Source: Saccharothrix espanaensis DSM 44229 (GTDB lineage: Bacteria > Actinomycetota > Actinomycetes > Mycobacteriales > Pseudonocardiaceae). Taken from it: a stretch of DNA of 64,000 nt. The stretch lies in the NCBI RefSeq assembly GCF_000328705.1, contig NC_019673.1, positions 2,356,001 to 2,420,000 on the forward strand. Direction: 5' to 3'. Positions 16,822-25,545 of this stretch are shown in pieces (positions within the stretch are counted from its first letter, which is position 1; each line of letters starts with the position of its first letter). The notes under the pieces were generated by a model. It searched no databases. It saw only the letters and a list, made by a program, of their open reading frames with translations, and was not told the DNA's origin. The position numbers were made by a program, and so were the translations under genes.

Positions 16822-17742
16822 TCAGGCGTTCGCCCTGCGCAGGCGTTCGGCCGCTTGCGCGCGCAGCGCGGTGCCGCACACCGGGGGGTCGCCGTGCAGG
16901 GCCTCCCACCGGGCGTTGTGCGCCGCCGGCCACAGGCTCGCCGCCCACGCGACTTCCAGTTCCGACGCGGTGAACCGGCGACCCCGGATGTCCTGGTACA
17001 CGGCCAAGAACGCCGCGGAACTCGCGACCGGGGCGAGAGTGGGCGGTCCGGCACCGGCGAACGTGCCGCTCGCCGCACCGACCAGGGCCGCCTCCGGTTG
17101 CCACGCCAGGCTGTCCCAGTCGTGCACCACCCAGATCCGCCGGCCGTGCCAGCGGAGGTTCTGCGCCTCGAAGTCCGCGTGGCCCAGCACGCGCGGCAGG
17201 TCGGCCGCCAGCAGCCGCGCGCGGGCCCGGCCGGCCGTGGCGACGACGTGCGCCGGCACCGCCCGCTGGTCCCGTTCGTCGAGGAACCCGATCGCCGGCC
17301 ACACCCCAGGGTCGGCGTGGTCCCACCGCGCCCAGCGCGGGTTCGGCAGCGGCGGCGCGACGGGCGCGCCGAGCAACCCGGCCACCAGCCGGGCGAACAC
17401 CTCCGCGCAGCGCTCGGCGACGTCCGGCGCGTCCCCGTGCAGCACCTCGCCACCGGGCCGGAACTCCTCGGCGTGCACGGCCCACGCCCCGACGCCGACC
17501 GCCGGGGTGAGCGGCCGGGGACAGGGGAAACCACGCGCGGCCAACAGTTCCTGCGCGGCGACGCACGACGCGGCCCGACCGTCGTCGGCCCGCGACTTGA
17601 CCACGACCTCCGCGCCGCCGACCAGCCGGAGCCCGAACACGGTCGACATCCGCCGCTCCTCGAACAACACCTCGGCCGGCGCGCGGCCCAGGTGGCGGCG
17701 ACACCAGGCGGGCAACCAGTCCGGCAGTTCGTCAAGCGGCAC
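16822..17742 (-). CDS. APH/choline-kinase-fold phosphotransferase
   Basis: A 306-residue cytoplasmic protein with the aminoglycoside-phosphotransferase fold. The catalytic loop is LGHADFEAQNLRW (His-x-Asp...Asn) and the metal-binding loop is VHDWDSLAW. EVVVKSRADD supplies the ATP-binding lysine. Such proteins phosphorylate aminoglycosides, macrolides, homoserine or choline-like substrates, and the sequence does not decide which. A self-resistance role for the nearby pathway is possible but unsupported. The GTG start at 17742 has no ribosome site, so the transcript may be leaderless. It stands alone, sharing only the terminator with its convergent neighbour. Confidence 0.75.
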   Translation of the reverse strand: MPLDELPDWLPAWCRRHLGRAPAEVLFEERRMSTVFGLRLVGGAEVVVKSRADDGRAASCVAAQELLAARGFPCPRPLTPAVGVGAWAVHAEEFRPGGEVLHGDAPDVAERCAEVFARLVAGLLGAPVAPPLPNPRWARWDHADPGVWPAIGFLDERDQRAVPAHVVATAGRARARLLAADLPRVLGHADFEAQNLRWHGRRIWVVHDWDSLAWQPEAALVGAASGTFAGAGPPTLAPVASSAAFLAVYQDIRGRRFTASELEVAWAASLWPAAHNARWEALHGDPPVCGTALRAQAAERLRRANA

Positions 17743-17760
17743 AGGGGGATTGTGCCGAAG

Positions 17761-17925
17761 TCAGCTCGGAACCGCCCCGTCCGGCGTGAGGCCGTGACGT
17801 TTGATCCGGCGGGCGCCGCGGTCGAGTCCGGCGTGGTCGCCCAGGTGGGAGCGCACCGCCTTGCCGGCCCAGTAGTCGCCCTGGGCGATCATCCGACCGA
17901 GGTCGTGCCAGCGGGCTTCGCTCAC
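17761..17925 (-). pseudogene. Short coding remnant (54 residues), unknown
   Basis: A fragment with clear actinomycete codon bias ends here with RRIKRHGLTPDGAVPS. Upstream of 17925 the frame continues for a few codons and then lies antisense to the FAH remnant, so no full gene can exist. The middle (WHDLGRMIAQGDYWAGKAVRSHLGDH) is not recognised. It is most simply the 3' end of a gene whose front was deleted, next to two other decayed genes. A genuine 54-residue gene starting at GTG 17925 cannot be excluded, but no ribosome site is seen. Confidence 0.35.
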
Positions 17926-17987
17926 GAGGTGCCCGACGTAGGTTACGGCCGAGGAGATTCCGTGACCCTGCTGTTCGCCCACAGACC

Positions 17988-18664
17988 GTGTCGCTGCCCG
18001 TGGTCGGCTCCGACGAGCGGTTCCCCGTGCGCCGCGTGTACTGCGTCGGGCGCAACTACGTCGACCACATCCGGGAGATGAAGGAGGGCAGCGAGCGCGA
18101 CGAGCCGTTCTTCGTCCAGAAACCGGCGGACGCCGTCGTGGGTGACGGGGCGCTCGTGCCCTACTCGCCGCGCACGGCCGACCTCCAGTTCGAGGGGGAA
18201 CTGGTTGTCGCGATCGGGGCGGAGGGCGTGGACGTCCCCGCCGACCGCGCGTCGGACCTGGTTCTCGGCTACGCCGCCGGGATCGACCTGACCCGCCGCG
18301 ACCGGCAACGCGACTGCCGTGACCGGCGAATCCCCTGCGAGGCAAGTCCTTCGACGCCTCCGCCCCGTGCGGGCCCATCACCCGGGTGCGCGACGCAGGC
18401 GACGTCGCCGGGGCCGTGCTGCGGCTCTCGGTCAACGGCGAGGCCCGCCGGCAGACCCCGATCGGGCTGATGATCTGGAACGCCGCGGAGATCATCGCCC
18501 ACCTGTCCGCCGACTACCGGCTCCGGCCCGGCGACCTCGTCTTCACCGGCACCCCCGCCGGCGTCGGCGCGATCGAGCCGGCCGACGTCGTCCGCGTCGA
18601 CGTGGACGGCCTGGAGCCGTTGTCCGCCACCATCACCGAGAGCGGAAGCCGTGAAACCGACTGA
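17988..18664 (+). pseudogene. Fumarylpyruvate hydrolase-like (FAH family) gene, frameshifted
   Basis: The first part reads SDERFPVRRVYCVGRNYVDH and FFVQKPADAVVGDGA, the N-terminus of FAH-family fumarylpyruvate hydrolases, and continues to GYAAGIDLTRRDRQ. Near 18340 the homology jumps frame: GKSFDASAPCGPITRV onward to FTGTPAGVGAIEPAD lies in another frame. One or two bases have been lost at the junction. The product would be cut before the metal and substrate loops are complete, so the gene is probably dead unless this is a sequence error. It overlaps the next remnant by 14 bp, as in an original operon. Confidence 0.8.
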
Positions 18665-19206
18665 GCGCATCGACTACGACCCGATCGAAGGCCGCGCTGC
18701 GACTGCCGTGCGGGGCCCGCGTCGCCGTGTGGCTGATCGTCAACGTGGAGGAGTGGTCGGACACCGAACCGATGCCCCGGAACGTGTTCACCCCGCCGGC
18801 GGGCGGCGTGCCGTCACCGGACGTGCCGAACTGGGCGTGGCACGAGTACGACAACCGGGTCGGGTTCTGGCGCGTGCTCCGCGTCCTGGACGAGCACGCG
18901 GTGCCCGTCGCGCTGGCCGTGAGCGGTTCGGCGATCGAGGTCTACCCGCAGATCACCGAGGCGGCGCACAGCCGGGGCTGGGAGTTCGTCGGGCACGGCT
19001 ACACCCAGAAGAACATGCAGAAGGTCCCCGACGAGCGCCACGACGTCCAACGCACCCGCGACGCGATCACCACCGCGACCGGCCGCCCACCGCGCGGCTG
19101 GCTGGGCCCCGGCCGGCTCCCGTCACGTCTGGTCCCCCGGCAGGGCCGAGTGACGTCCAGCGAACGCAAGGTGAAGCCGGGGTTCTCCGCCGCACCAGGC
19201 TGTTGA
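18651..19206 (+). pseudogene. Polysaccharide deacetylase (PuuE/allantoinase-like) remnant
   Basis: The opening VKPTERIDYDPIEGR matches the usual start of this family; near 18694 the frame changes, and the rest (ALRLPCGARVAVWLIVNVEEW, FVGHGYTQKNMQKV, PPRGWLGPG) lies in the second frame. After GWLGPG, about 19115, similarity stops and an unrelated tail runs to a stop at 19206, so roughly the C-terminal half is missing. Both a frameshift and a truncation are present. The intact gene would have been co-transcribed with the FAH gene, possibly for purine or pyrimidine ring catabolism. Confidence 0.8.
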
Positions 19207-19271
19207 CCCGGCCGACCTGGCCGCCGCCCGGCGCGGTGTGCGAAGAAGGGAAGGGCTGGGGGTTGCTTGGG

Positions 19272-19841
19272 CTAGGGGCGGCGGCCGGAGAGGTCCAGTA
19301 GGCGGGCTTGGAGGGGGCTGTCCTCGTCCAGGGTGCCGCTGGGGCCGGTGCCGAAGTAGCCCGAGGTGCCGATGACGGGGGCCATGTCCCGCATGTCCTC
19401 CCAGGTCCGGGCTACCAGCACGGGGTCCAGGGTGTCGTCCACGTCCAGCGCGCGGGCCAGGTCCCAGGCGTGGACCAGGTACTCGGGCACCCGGAAGCCG
19501 ATGGCCTGCCGGCCGGGGACCTGGCCGACCAGGTGGTCTACGACGCGGTCCAGGGCTCCGGGGACCAGGGCGGCCTGGTCGAGGGCTTCGGTCGCGGCGG
19601 TGAAGGCGGTCAGGAGGTCCTCGGTCGTGCGGGCTTCGGCCAGCCAGTCGGCGTTCAGGGCTTCGACGGCGGCCTCCGTGGTCGCGCCGCCGAGCAGGGC
19701 GGCGGTCAGGCGTTCGCCCCCGATGACGTGGTTGACCAGGTCGCGGACGGTCCACTCGGCGCACGGGGTGGGTGCCGCCAGCGCCTCCGGGGTGACGTGG
19801 ACGAGGCGGCGGCGGAACTCTTCGCGGGCGGCGTGCAGCAC
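19272..19841 (-). CDS. DinB/TIGR03086-type metal-binding protein
   Basis: A 189-residue protein of the DinB/mycothiol-dependent maleylpyruvate isomerase superfamily. TPCAEWTVRDLVNHVIGGER carries the first metal-site His, and EYLVHAWDLARAL carries the later His of the three-His site. Such proteins often use mycothiol as cofactor. GTG 19841 follows AGGAGA and lies 9 bp after the MerR stop, so it is co-transcribed with the MerR gene and is probably its main target. The real substrate is not known. Confidence 0.8.
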   Translation of the reverse strand: MLHAAREEFRRRLVHVTPEALAAPTPCAEWTVRDLVNHVIGGERLTAALLGGATTEAAVEALNADWLAEARTTEDLLTAFTAATEALDQAALVPGALDRVVDHLVGQVPGRQAIGFRVPEYLVHAWDLARALDVDDTLDPVLVARTWEDMRDMAPVIGTSGYFGTGPSGTLDEDSPLQARLLDLSGRRP

Positions 19842-19850
19842 GGGCTTCTC

Positions 19851-20621
19851 CTAGCGGGGGGTGCGGGTGACGGGCCAGCAGACCTCGGTGCGCCGGGCGT
19901 CGGGGTCGAGTTCGGGGTCGAAGTAGAGCTCGCGCAGGGGGCCCGGCGCGGCCAGGCCGAGCGCGGTGACGTGCGCGCCGAGCGGCCCGTAGGTCTCGTC
20001 CAGGTCTTCGTAACGCCCGTGGTGCACGGCGACGGCCAGCGTCGCCGCCGGGACGACGAGGGTCGCGGTGATCGTCCGGACGGGCCGGAAGGCGGTCACC
20101 TCGCCGACGCCCTCGGTGAACATCACCTCGGGGAACAAAGCACCGAGCGGGCCGGTGCCGTCGTCGGGCAGGGCGGCGAACGCCTCCTCGCAGAACCGGC
20201 CGACCTCGGTGCGCGGGATGCGCCGGGTGATGCCCACGGCGGGCGTCTCGGGGACCGACCGGTAGTGCACGGTCGCCTCGGACGCGGGGCGTTCGAGCAG
20301 CCGGCGCAACCCGGCGATCGCCACCCGGGTGCGGTCGAGGCCGGTCTCCAGGCGGTCGAGGTGGGCCAGCAGGACGCGGTCGCGATCGGCCGGCCCGGAC
20401 GCCCCCAGCAGCGCTTTGACGTCGGCCAGGGGCATGTCCAACTCGCGCAGCCGTCGGATGGTGCGCGCCGGGCGCACCTGGTCGGCGTCGTAGGCGCGCA
20501 GGCCGGTGCGCTGGTCGACGCGGCTCGGTTCGAGCAGCCCCAACCGGTGGTAGTGGCGCAGCGCCTTGACCGTCAGGTGCGTCATCTTGGCGAACTCGCC
20601 GATGGGGATGGTGCCGGGCAT
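19851..20621 (-). CDS. MerR-family regulator with GyrI-like effector domain
   Basis: A 256-residue regulator. The N-terminal MerR helix-turn-helix starts directly (IPIGEFAKMTHLTVKALRHY) and RLGLLEPSRVDQRTGLRAY is the wing; a coiled-coil linker follows. Residues about 110-256 form a GyrI-like small-molecule-binding domain (VGITRRIPRTEVGRFCEE, VHHGRYEDLDETYGPLGAHV). This build is that of drug-sensing MerR proteins such as BmrR. Its promoter has the stretched spacer with an internal operator and places the start codon at the predicted transcription start, suggesting a leaderless, self-regulated message together with the DinB gene. Confidence 0.85.
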   Translation of the reverse strand: MPGTIPIGEFAKMTHLTVKALRHYHRLGLLEPSRVDQRTGLRAYDADQVRPARTIRRLRELDMPLADVKALLGASGPADRDRVLLAHLDRLETGLDRTRVAIAGLRRLLERPASEATVHYRSVPETPAVGITRRIPRTEVGRFCEEAFAALPDDGTGPLGALFPEVMFTEGVGEVTAFRPVRTITATLVVPAATLAVAVHHGRYEDLDETYGPLGAHVTALGLAAPGPLRELYFDPELDPDARRTEVCWPVTRTPR

Positions 20622-20627
20622 GGGGTG

Positions 20628-20658
20628 AGCATCCCGGCTCCCCCAAGGGGAGGCGCAA
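20628..20658 (-). promoter_or_regulatory. MerR-type promoter with operator inside a 19-bp spacer
   Basis: Reading leftwards, a -35 TTGCGC (20658-20653) and a -10 GATGCT (20633-20628) are separated by 19 bp. The spacer contains the dyad CTCCCC-3-GGGGAG (20638-20652). MerR proteins untwist such over-long spacers. Transcription would start at about 20621, the A of the MerR start codon. Confidence 0.6.
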
Positions 20659-21074
20659 GGGACACGCGGTGGGGTCCGGAGCACTCCGGGTGATCCACGT
20701 ACCGCGCGGCCGTTGGGCCAGTCGGATGGTTGTCGTGGTGGGTCTGTTGACGGCCCCGCGCGGGCGTGCAACCAGAGGGACGCCCGCACCTTCGATCGGA
20801 GGGTGTACCAGAACCCGACGTTCCAGAACCCGCACGTCCAGCCGTCGGACCAGGGATCGCCGGCCCGGCCCGGGAACCTGCCGCAGGGGTGACCGGCGGA
20901 ACGCGACCACCACCGTCCGGTCGAGGAGCGGGCTGTGGTGGTTTCGCCGTGCCCGGCATCGGTGGAAGTTACGATCCTGGGTGGGGATGTTCGTCGTGCC
21001 GCATGAACCGGTTCCCGCAGTGCCGGCGGACGATGGGGTGGACCGCAACGCCGACGACGTGAAAGGTCGACACC
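20659..21074. other. Divergent intergenic region, MerR/serine hydrolase
   Basis: About 415 bp without a supported gene. It carries the back of the MerR promoter and, at the right end, AAAGG eight bases before the hydrolase ATG. No further dyad, repeat or convincing promoter was seen. Confidence 0.5.
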
Positions 21075-22409
21075 ATGTCGGACATTCTTCGGGAACTCCA
21101 GCCGCTGCTCGACGAGTGGGCGGCGGAGGCCGGTGTTCCCGGAGCCGCCGTCGGCATCCTGCTCGACGGCGAGGACACCGTGCTGGCCACCGGTGTGTCC
21201 AGTGTGGACGCTCCGCTGCCGGTCGACGGCGACAGCCTGTTCATGGTCGGGTCGACCACCAAGACGTTCACCGCCGCCGCGATCATGGCGCTGGTCGAGG
21301 ACGGCGTGCTGGACCTGGACGTGCCGGTCGTGGAGTACCTCCCCGACCTGCCGCTGGCCGACGCCGGCGCGCGGGCCTCGGTGACGTTGCGCCACCTGCT
21401 CACCCACACCGGCGGGTTCCTGGGCGACGTGGAGGTCGACACGGGCTGGGGTTCCGACGCGCTGGCGGAGGCCGTCGCCGGGTTCGGCGCGCTGCCGCAG
21501 GTGTTCCCGACCGGCGAGGTGTTCTCCTACAGCAACAGCGGGTTCATGCTCGCGGGCCACGTGGCCGAGGTCGTGTCGGGCTCGCTGTACGAGGACCTGG
21601 TGCGCGAGCGGCTGCTGGAGCCGCTGGGCATGACCGACTCGGTGTTCCTGCCGTGGGAGGTGCTGACCCGCCGGCACACCGTCGGCCACGCCACGCGGGA
21701 CGGCTCGCCGGTCGTCGCGCACGTCCTGGGGCTGCCCCGGGCGGCGGCCGCGGCCGGTGGGCTGTGGTCCTCGGCGCGGGACCAGCTGCGGTGGGCGCGG
21801 TTCTTCCTGCTGGGTGAGGCGGACGGGACCCCGCCGTTGAGCGAGGACAGCCGGGTGGCGCTCTGGCAGCCGCAACGGCCGGCGGCGCTGCCGTTCGAGG
21901 AGGTCGGGCTGAGCTGGCTGCGCACCCGCCACGGTGCCGCGCAGCTGGTGCGGCACGGCGGCAACGTCAGCAACCTCCAGGTGTCGGAGTTCGTCACGCT
22001 GCCCAGCGAGCGGTTCGCCGTCACCGTGCTGACCAACAGCGCCGGGGGTTCGGGGCTGCGGCCCAGGGTGGTCGACTGGTGCCTGGAGAACCTGGCGGGC
22101 GTCGCCCCGATCCCGGACCTGCCGGTGCTGCCGCCGGAGCGGCTGGCCGAGTACGCGGGGTGCTACGAGACCGGGCAGTTGGCGTTCGAGTTCGACGTCC
22201 GCGACGGCGGCCTGTGGGTGCGGATGGCGGTGGAGGGCGACCCCGGCGACGCGCCGCCGCCGTTCGAGGTCGCGTTCGTGGGCGAGGACGTCGTGGCGCG
22301 GGCGACCGACACGCGCAAGCCCGCCGCCCGGTTCGTCCGGGACGGCGACGGCCGGGTGGCCCTGGTGGAGTTCGGCGGCCGGACCGCCCGCCTGGCGTCA
22401 GCCGGGTAG
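21075..22409 (+). CDS. Beta-lactamase-fold serine hydrolase (class C/DD-peptidase-like)
   Basis: A 444-residue serine hydrolase. The three active-site elements are present: VGSTTKTF (Ser-x-x-Lys), FSYSNSGFML (Tyr-x-Asn) and LVRHGGNVS (His-Gly-Gly in place of Lys-Thr-Gly). A C-terminal lipocalin-like beta domain (ERLAEYAGCYETGQLAFEF) is typical of the EstB/D-aminopeptidase group. There is no signal peptide, so it should act in the cytoplasm, on esters or D-amino acid peptides rather than peptidoglycan. ATG 21075 is preceded by AAAGG. Its 3' end overlaps the convergent SMI1-like remnant by 12 bp. Confidence 0.85.
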   Translation: MSDILRELQPLLDEWAAEAGVPGAAVGILLDGEDTVLATGVSSVDAPLPVDGDSLFMVGSTTKTFTAAAIMALVEDGVLDLDVPVVEYLPDLPLADAGARASVTLRHLLTHTGGFLGDVEVDTGWGSDALAEAVAGFGALPQVFPTGEVFSYSNSGFMLAGHVAEVVSGSLYEDLVRERLLEPLGMTDSVFLPWEVLTRRHTVGHATRDGSPVVAHVLGLPRAAAAAGGLWSSARDQLRWARFFLLGEADGTPPLSEDSRVALWQPQRPAALPFEEVGLSWLRTRHGAAQLVRHGGNVSNLQVSEFVTLPSERFAVTVLTNSAGGSGLRPRVVDWCLENLAGVAPIPDLPVLPPERLAEYAGCYETGQLAFEFDVRDGGLWVRMAVEGDPGDAPPPFEVAFVGEDVVARATDTRKPAARFVRDGDGRVALVEFGGRTARLASAG

Positions 22410-23184
22410 CGCGTACTCGTCGCGGCCGGCCGGGTGGACGACCCGGTAGGTGCTGATCCGCTCCGGTCGGACCGCGATCACGGTCTTGTCGGCCGGCCCG
22501 GTCGGGATCGCGGCGCGCACGGCGGTGATCGCGTCGTCGGGCCGGCTGGTCGCGAGGTGGAACCGGACGCCGGACGCGGTGCTCGCGCCCATCCGGACGT
22601 GGCCCAGTTCGCTGAGCGCCGCGGCGAAGCGGTCGGTGTCGGGGGCGCCGTGTTCGCGGGTCAGGGTGGCTTGTTCGGCCGGGGTCAGGTCCTCGAAGGC
22701 GACCACGACCTCCTGCGCGCCGCCGGGCGGGTCGAGCGGGACCAGGCCTGCCAGGCGGTCGAACGCCGGGCGCGAGGCGGTCGTCCACTCCAGGCCCGAG
22801 GCGTCATCCCGGGGCGGCGCGCCCCAGAACGGGTTCCCGAGCACGTGCAGCTCCGGGTAGGCGGTCGTGACGTCTTCGGCGGCGTCCGGCGCGTTGCCGC
22901 CGCGCACGTCGGGGGCGAGCCTGCCGAGCAGGCCGATCCGGCAGCGTCGCGGGCGTCGCCGGGGCGTCCTGCACGGCCGCCGGCCGCCGCCCGACCAGGG
23001 TGAACCACTCGACCAGGGGCTCCGGGAGCGGCTTGCCGACCCGGTGCGCGGCGGCGGCGACCTCGTCGGGCGGGCTGCCGTCCGCCGCGGTCAGCGGGGC
23101 GGCGTACCAGCGGTCGAGCACGTCGGGCAGCCAGGCCCAGCGGTCGGTGGCCGGCAGCGCCCGCCGCGCGTCCGAGACGATCAC
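22398..23184 (-). pseudogene. SMI1/KNR4-like gene, frameshifted
   Basis: The N-terminal part (WLPDVLDRWYAAPL, GKPLPEPLVEWFTLVGRR) is in one frame up to about 22960. The remainder (IGLLGRLAPDV, LEWTTASRPAFDRLAGLVPL, EYALPG) is in another frame ending at 22398. The two parts together resemble a SMI1/KNR4-type protein with a segment missing at the junction. Such proteins are often immunity factors for polymorphic toxins, but no toxin is adjacent. It lies 28 bp after the kinase-LCP gene, probably in the same transcript. Sequence error is possible for the shift alone. Confidence 0.6.
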
Positions 23185-23212
23185 GCCCGGAAGGGCAGCC
23201 CGCCGGCCGCCG

Positions 23213-25363
23213 TCAGTTGACGCAGCGGGCGTCCGGCCGGCCGGTGGCCGGGGTGGCGACCTCCGCCGGCGGTGTGAGCAGGTCGGCGACGTGGGTGCGC
23301 ACCCGCTGCCCGTCCACCGGCAGGACGCCGTCCTCGGCGGCCACCGGCGTGCCGACCGGGATCGTGCCGAACCGGACGTCCGCCGCGGTCAGGTCGCGCA
23401 GGTGGGCGGCGAAGCCCAGCAGGTCCCAGCTCTCGTCGATGACCATCGACTTGCGCAGGGCGGTGACCAGGTCGGCGACCGCGGCCGGGTCGGCCAGGGT
23501 GCGGGCGGTGAGCAGCTTGTCCGCCAGCCCGCCCAGGAACGCCTGCTGGCGCGCGATGTGGTCGAGTTCGCCGCGCGGCAGGCCGTTGCGCTGCCGCAGG
23601 AACGACAGGGCGTCCGCGCCGGAGACCGACTGGTGGCCCGCCGGGAAGTCCGCGCCCGAACCGGCGTCGCGCACCGCCGCGTTCAGGCACACGTCGACCC
23701 CGCCGATCGCCTGGCTGACCAGGACGAACCCGTGCAGGTTGACTTCGGCGAAGCGGTCGACGCGCACGCCGGTGAGCTCCTGCACGGTCTGGACCAGCGC
23801 CTTGCGCCCGGCCAGGTCGCCCTCGCGGCCGGGCGCGGTGCGCGCGCTGTCGAACACCTTGCGCAGGGGGCCGGTGCCGCCGGCGGGCATCGTGACGCGG
23901 ACGTCGCGCGGGATGGACACCACCACCGTCCGGCGGCCGTCGTCGGGAACGCGGACCAGCAGCACCGTGTCGGTGTTCGAGCCGGGCGACTGCTCGGTGC
24001 GCAACTGGCGGAGCACGTCGTCCGACAGCGGGGTGCCGTTGGTATCGGTGCGGCTGTCGCTGCCGACCAGCAGGATGTCGGTCGCGCCATCGGTGGCGTC
24101 CGGGCTGTTCGGCACGTCGAGCACGCCGGCCTGCCGCACGTCGCCGTCGAGGTTGCTCACCACGATCCACGTGATGCCGGCCGCGACCAGCACGACGGCC
24201 GCCGCGGCGGCCACCACGCCCCGGCCGAGGGTCCGCCACCGCCTGGGCCGCCGGCCCTCGACCAGTTCGGTGACCTCCTCGGGCGGGTCGGCGGCCGGCT
24301 CCGGCGCGATCACCCGGCCGAGGGTGGCCTCCTCGTCGCGGCGCGGCCCGAACCCGAACGACCTGGTCGGACCCGGGTCGTCGGGCCCCACCAGGACGGT
24401 GGCGGCGGACGCCGAATCCGTCGTCTCGGCGGGATCGCCGCCGGCTGCCGAATCGGCGGTCTCGGCGGGGTCCGCGCCGGCCGGGGTGGCTGCGGTGCCC
24501 GGCGTGGCGGTGCCGGCTGGGGTGGCCGGGGTGGCGGTGTCCGCTTCGAGGGCTGCGGCGGCCAGGGCGTCGCGGAAGTCGGCGGCCGAGGCGTGGCGTT
24601 GCGCGGGGTCGGTCGCCAGGGCTTTGAGCAGCACCGCCGTCACGGCCTCGGGCACGCCCGGCAGCGCCGGCACCGGCTCGTCGTGCAGGCGGATGATCTC
24701 CGGCAGGCTCGGCACGCCCGCCTCGGGGAACCTCGGCGGCCGGCCGGTGATCAGCGCGTGCAGGGTGGCGGCCAGGGCGTACACGTCCGCCTGCGCGGTG
24801 GGCTTCTCCTGCCGGAACGCCTCCGGCGGCGCGTACGCGGGGGTGAGCGCGGTGAGGCTGGCAGAGGACTCGCGGCCGGGTTCGGCCAGCGCGGCCAGCC
24901 CGAAATCGGCCAAGCCGTACATGCTGTACCGGTTGACCAGGATGTTCGCCGGTTTGATGTCGCGGTGCAGGACGCCGACCTCGTGGGCGGCGGTCAGCGC
25001 GTCGGCGATCTTCACACCCAGCGCGCACGCCTCGGCGACGGGCAGCGGTCCGGCGTCCTGGAGCCGGTCGAACAGCGAACCGCCCGTGCACAGCTCCATG
25101 ACCAGGTACGGCCGGCCGTCGGGGAGCACGCCGGCGTCGTAGAGGTCCACCACGTGCGGGTGCCCGGACAGCCGGCCGGCGGCGCGGGCCTCGCGCAGGA
25201 ACCGCCGCCGGTCGTCCTCGTCGAGCACCACGCGGCTGTCCACCTTGATCGCGACCTCGCGGTCCACGGTGACCTGCACCGCCCGGTAGACCACGCCGAA
25301 GCCTCCCCGGCCCACCACGTCGACGATCGAGTACCCGGGCACCTGGGGATGCGACGTCTGCAC
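23213..25363 (-). CDS. Ser/Thr protein kinase fused to an extracellular LytR-CpsA-Psr domain
   Basis: A 716-residue membrane protein with two enzymatic halves. The N-terminal Hanks-type kinase is complete: glycine loop GRGGFGVVY (18-26), lysine in VAIKVD (Lys40), HRDIKPANI (133-141) and DFGLA (153-157). A proline/alanine/threonine-rich linker follows. One transmembrane helix spans about 382-402. The outer part is an LCP domain: ILLVGSDSRTD (430-440), DTVLLVRV (465-472), SIPRD (483-487), then FAEVNLHGFVLVSQAIGGVD and FLRQRNGLPRGELDHIARQQ. LCP enzymes transfer polyprenyl-linked glycopolymers to the cell wall. GTG 25363 is used because the kinase begins at once; a TAGACT -10 just upstream suggests a leaderless message. 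Confidence 0.9.
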   Translation of the reverse strand: MQTSHPQVPGYSIVDVVGRGGFGVVYRAVQVTVDREVAIKVDSRVVLDEDDRRRFLREARAAGRLSGHPHVVDLYDAGVLPDGRPYLVMELCTGGSLFDRLQDAGPLPVAEACALGVKIADALTAAHEVGVLHRDIKPANILVNRYSMYGLADFGLAALAEPGRESSASLTALTPAYAPPEAFRQEKPTAQADVYALAATLHALITGRPPRFPEAGVPSLPEIIRLHDEPVPALPGVPEAVTAVLLKALATDPAQRHASAADFRDALAAAALEADTATPATPAGTATPGTAATPAGADPAETADSAAGGDPAETTDSASAATVLVGPDDPGPTRSFGFGPRRDEEATLGRVIAPEPAADPPEEVTELVEGRRPRRWRTLGRGVVAAAAAVVLVAAGITWIVVSNLDGDVRQAGVLDVPNSPDATDGATDILLVGSDSRTDTNGTPLSDDVLRQLRTEQSPGSNTDTVLLVRVPDDGRRTVVVSIPRDVRVTMPAGGTGPLRKVFDSARTAPGREGDLAGRKALVQTVQELTGVRVDRFAEVNLHGFVLVSQAIGGVDVCLNAAVRDAGSGADFPAGHQSVSGADALSFLRQRNGLPRGELDHIARQQAFLGGLADKLLTARTLADPAAVADLVTALRKSMVIDESWDLLGFAAHLRDLTAADVRFGTIPVGTPVAAEDGVLPVDGQRVRTHVADLLTPPAEVATPATGRPDARCVN

Positions 25364-25545
25364 GGCGGGCAGTCTAATCTCGTTGCACAGTCCGTTCTTT
25401 TGCGGTTTTCCCGGTGCTTCGGGCGTCGTGGTCCGGCCGGTGCCGGAGGTGCCGCACGCCGCCGCCGGGCGGCGCGATCCGCTGTCGTGATCCAGCATGG
25501 GGTGCCCGACGAGGGGCGCTCGGGCGGGCTGACGCGGGAGGGTGC

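Noticed and set aside
16822-17742. Aminoglycoside resistance gene for the nearby pathway
   Set aside because: The fold is clear but the substrate is not, and nothing links it to the operon beyond proximity, so only the fold is reported.
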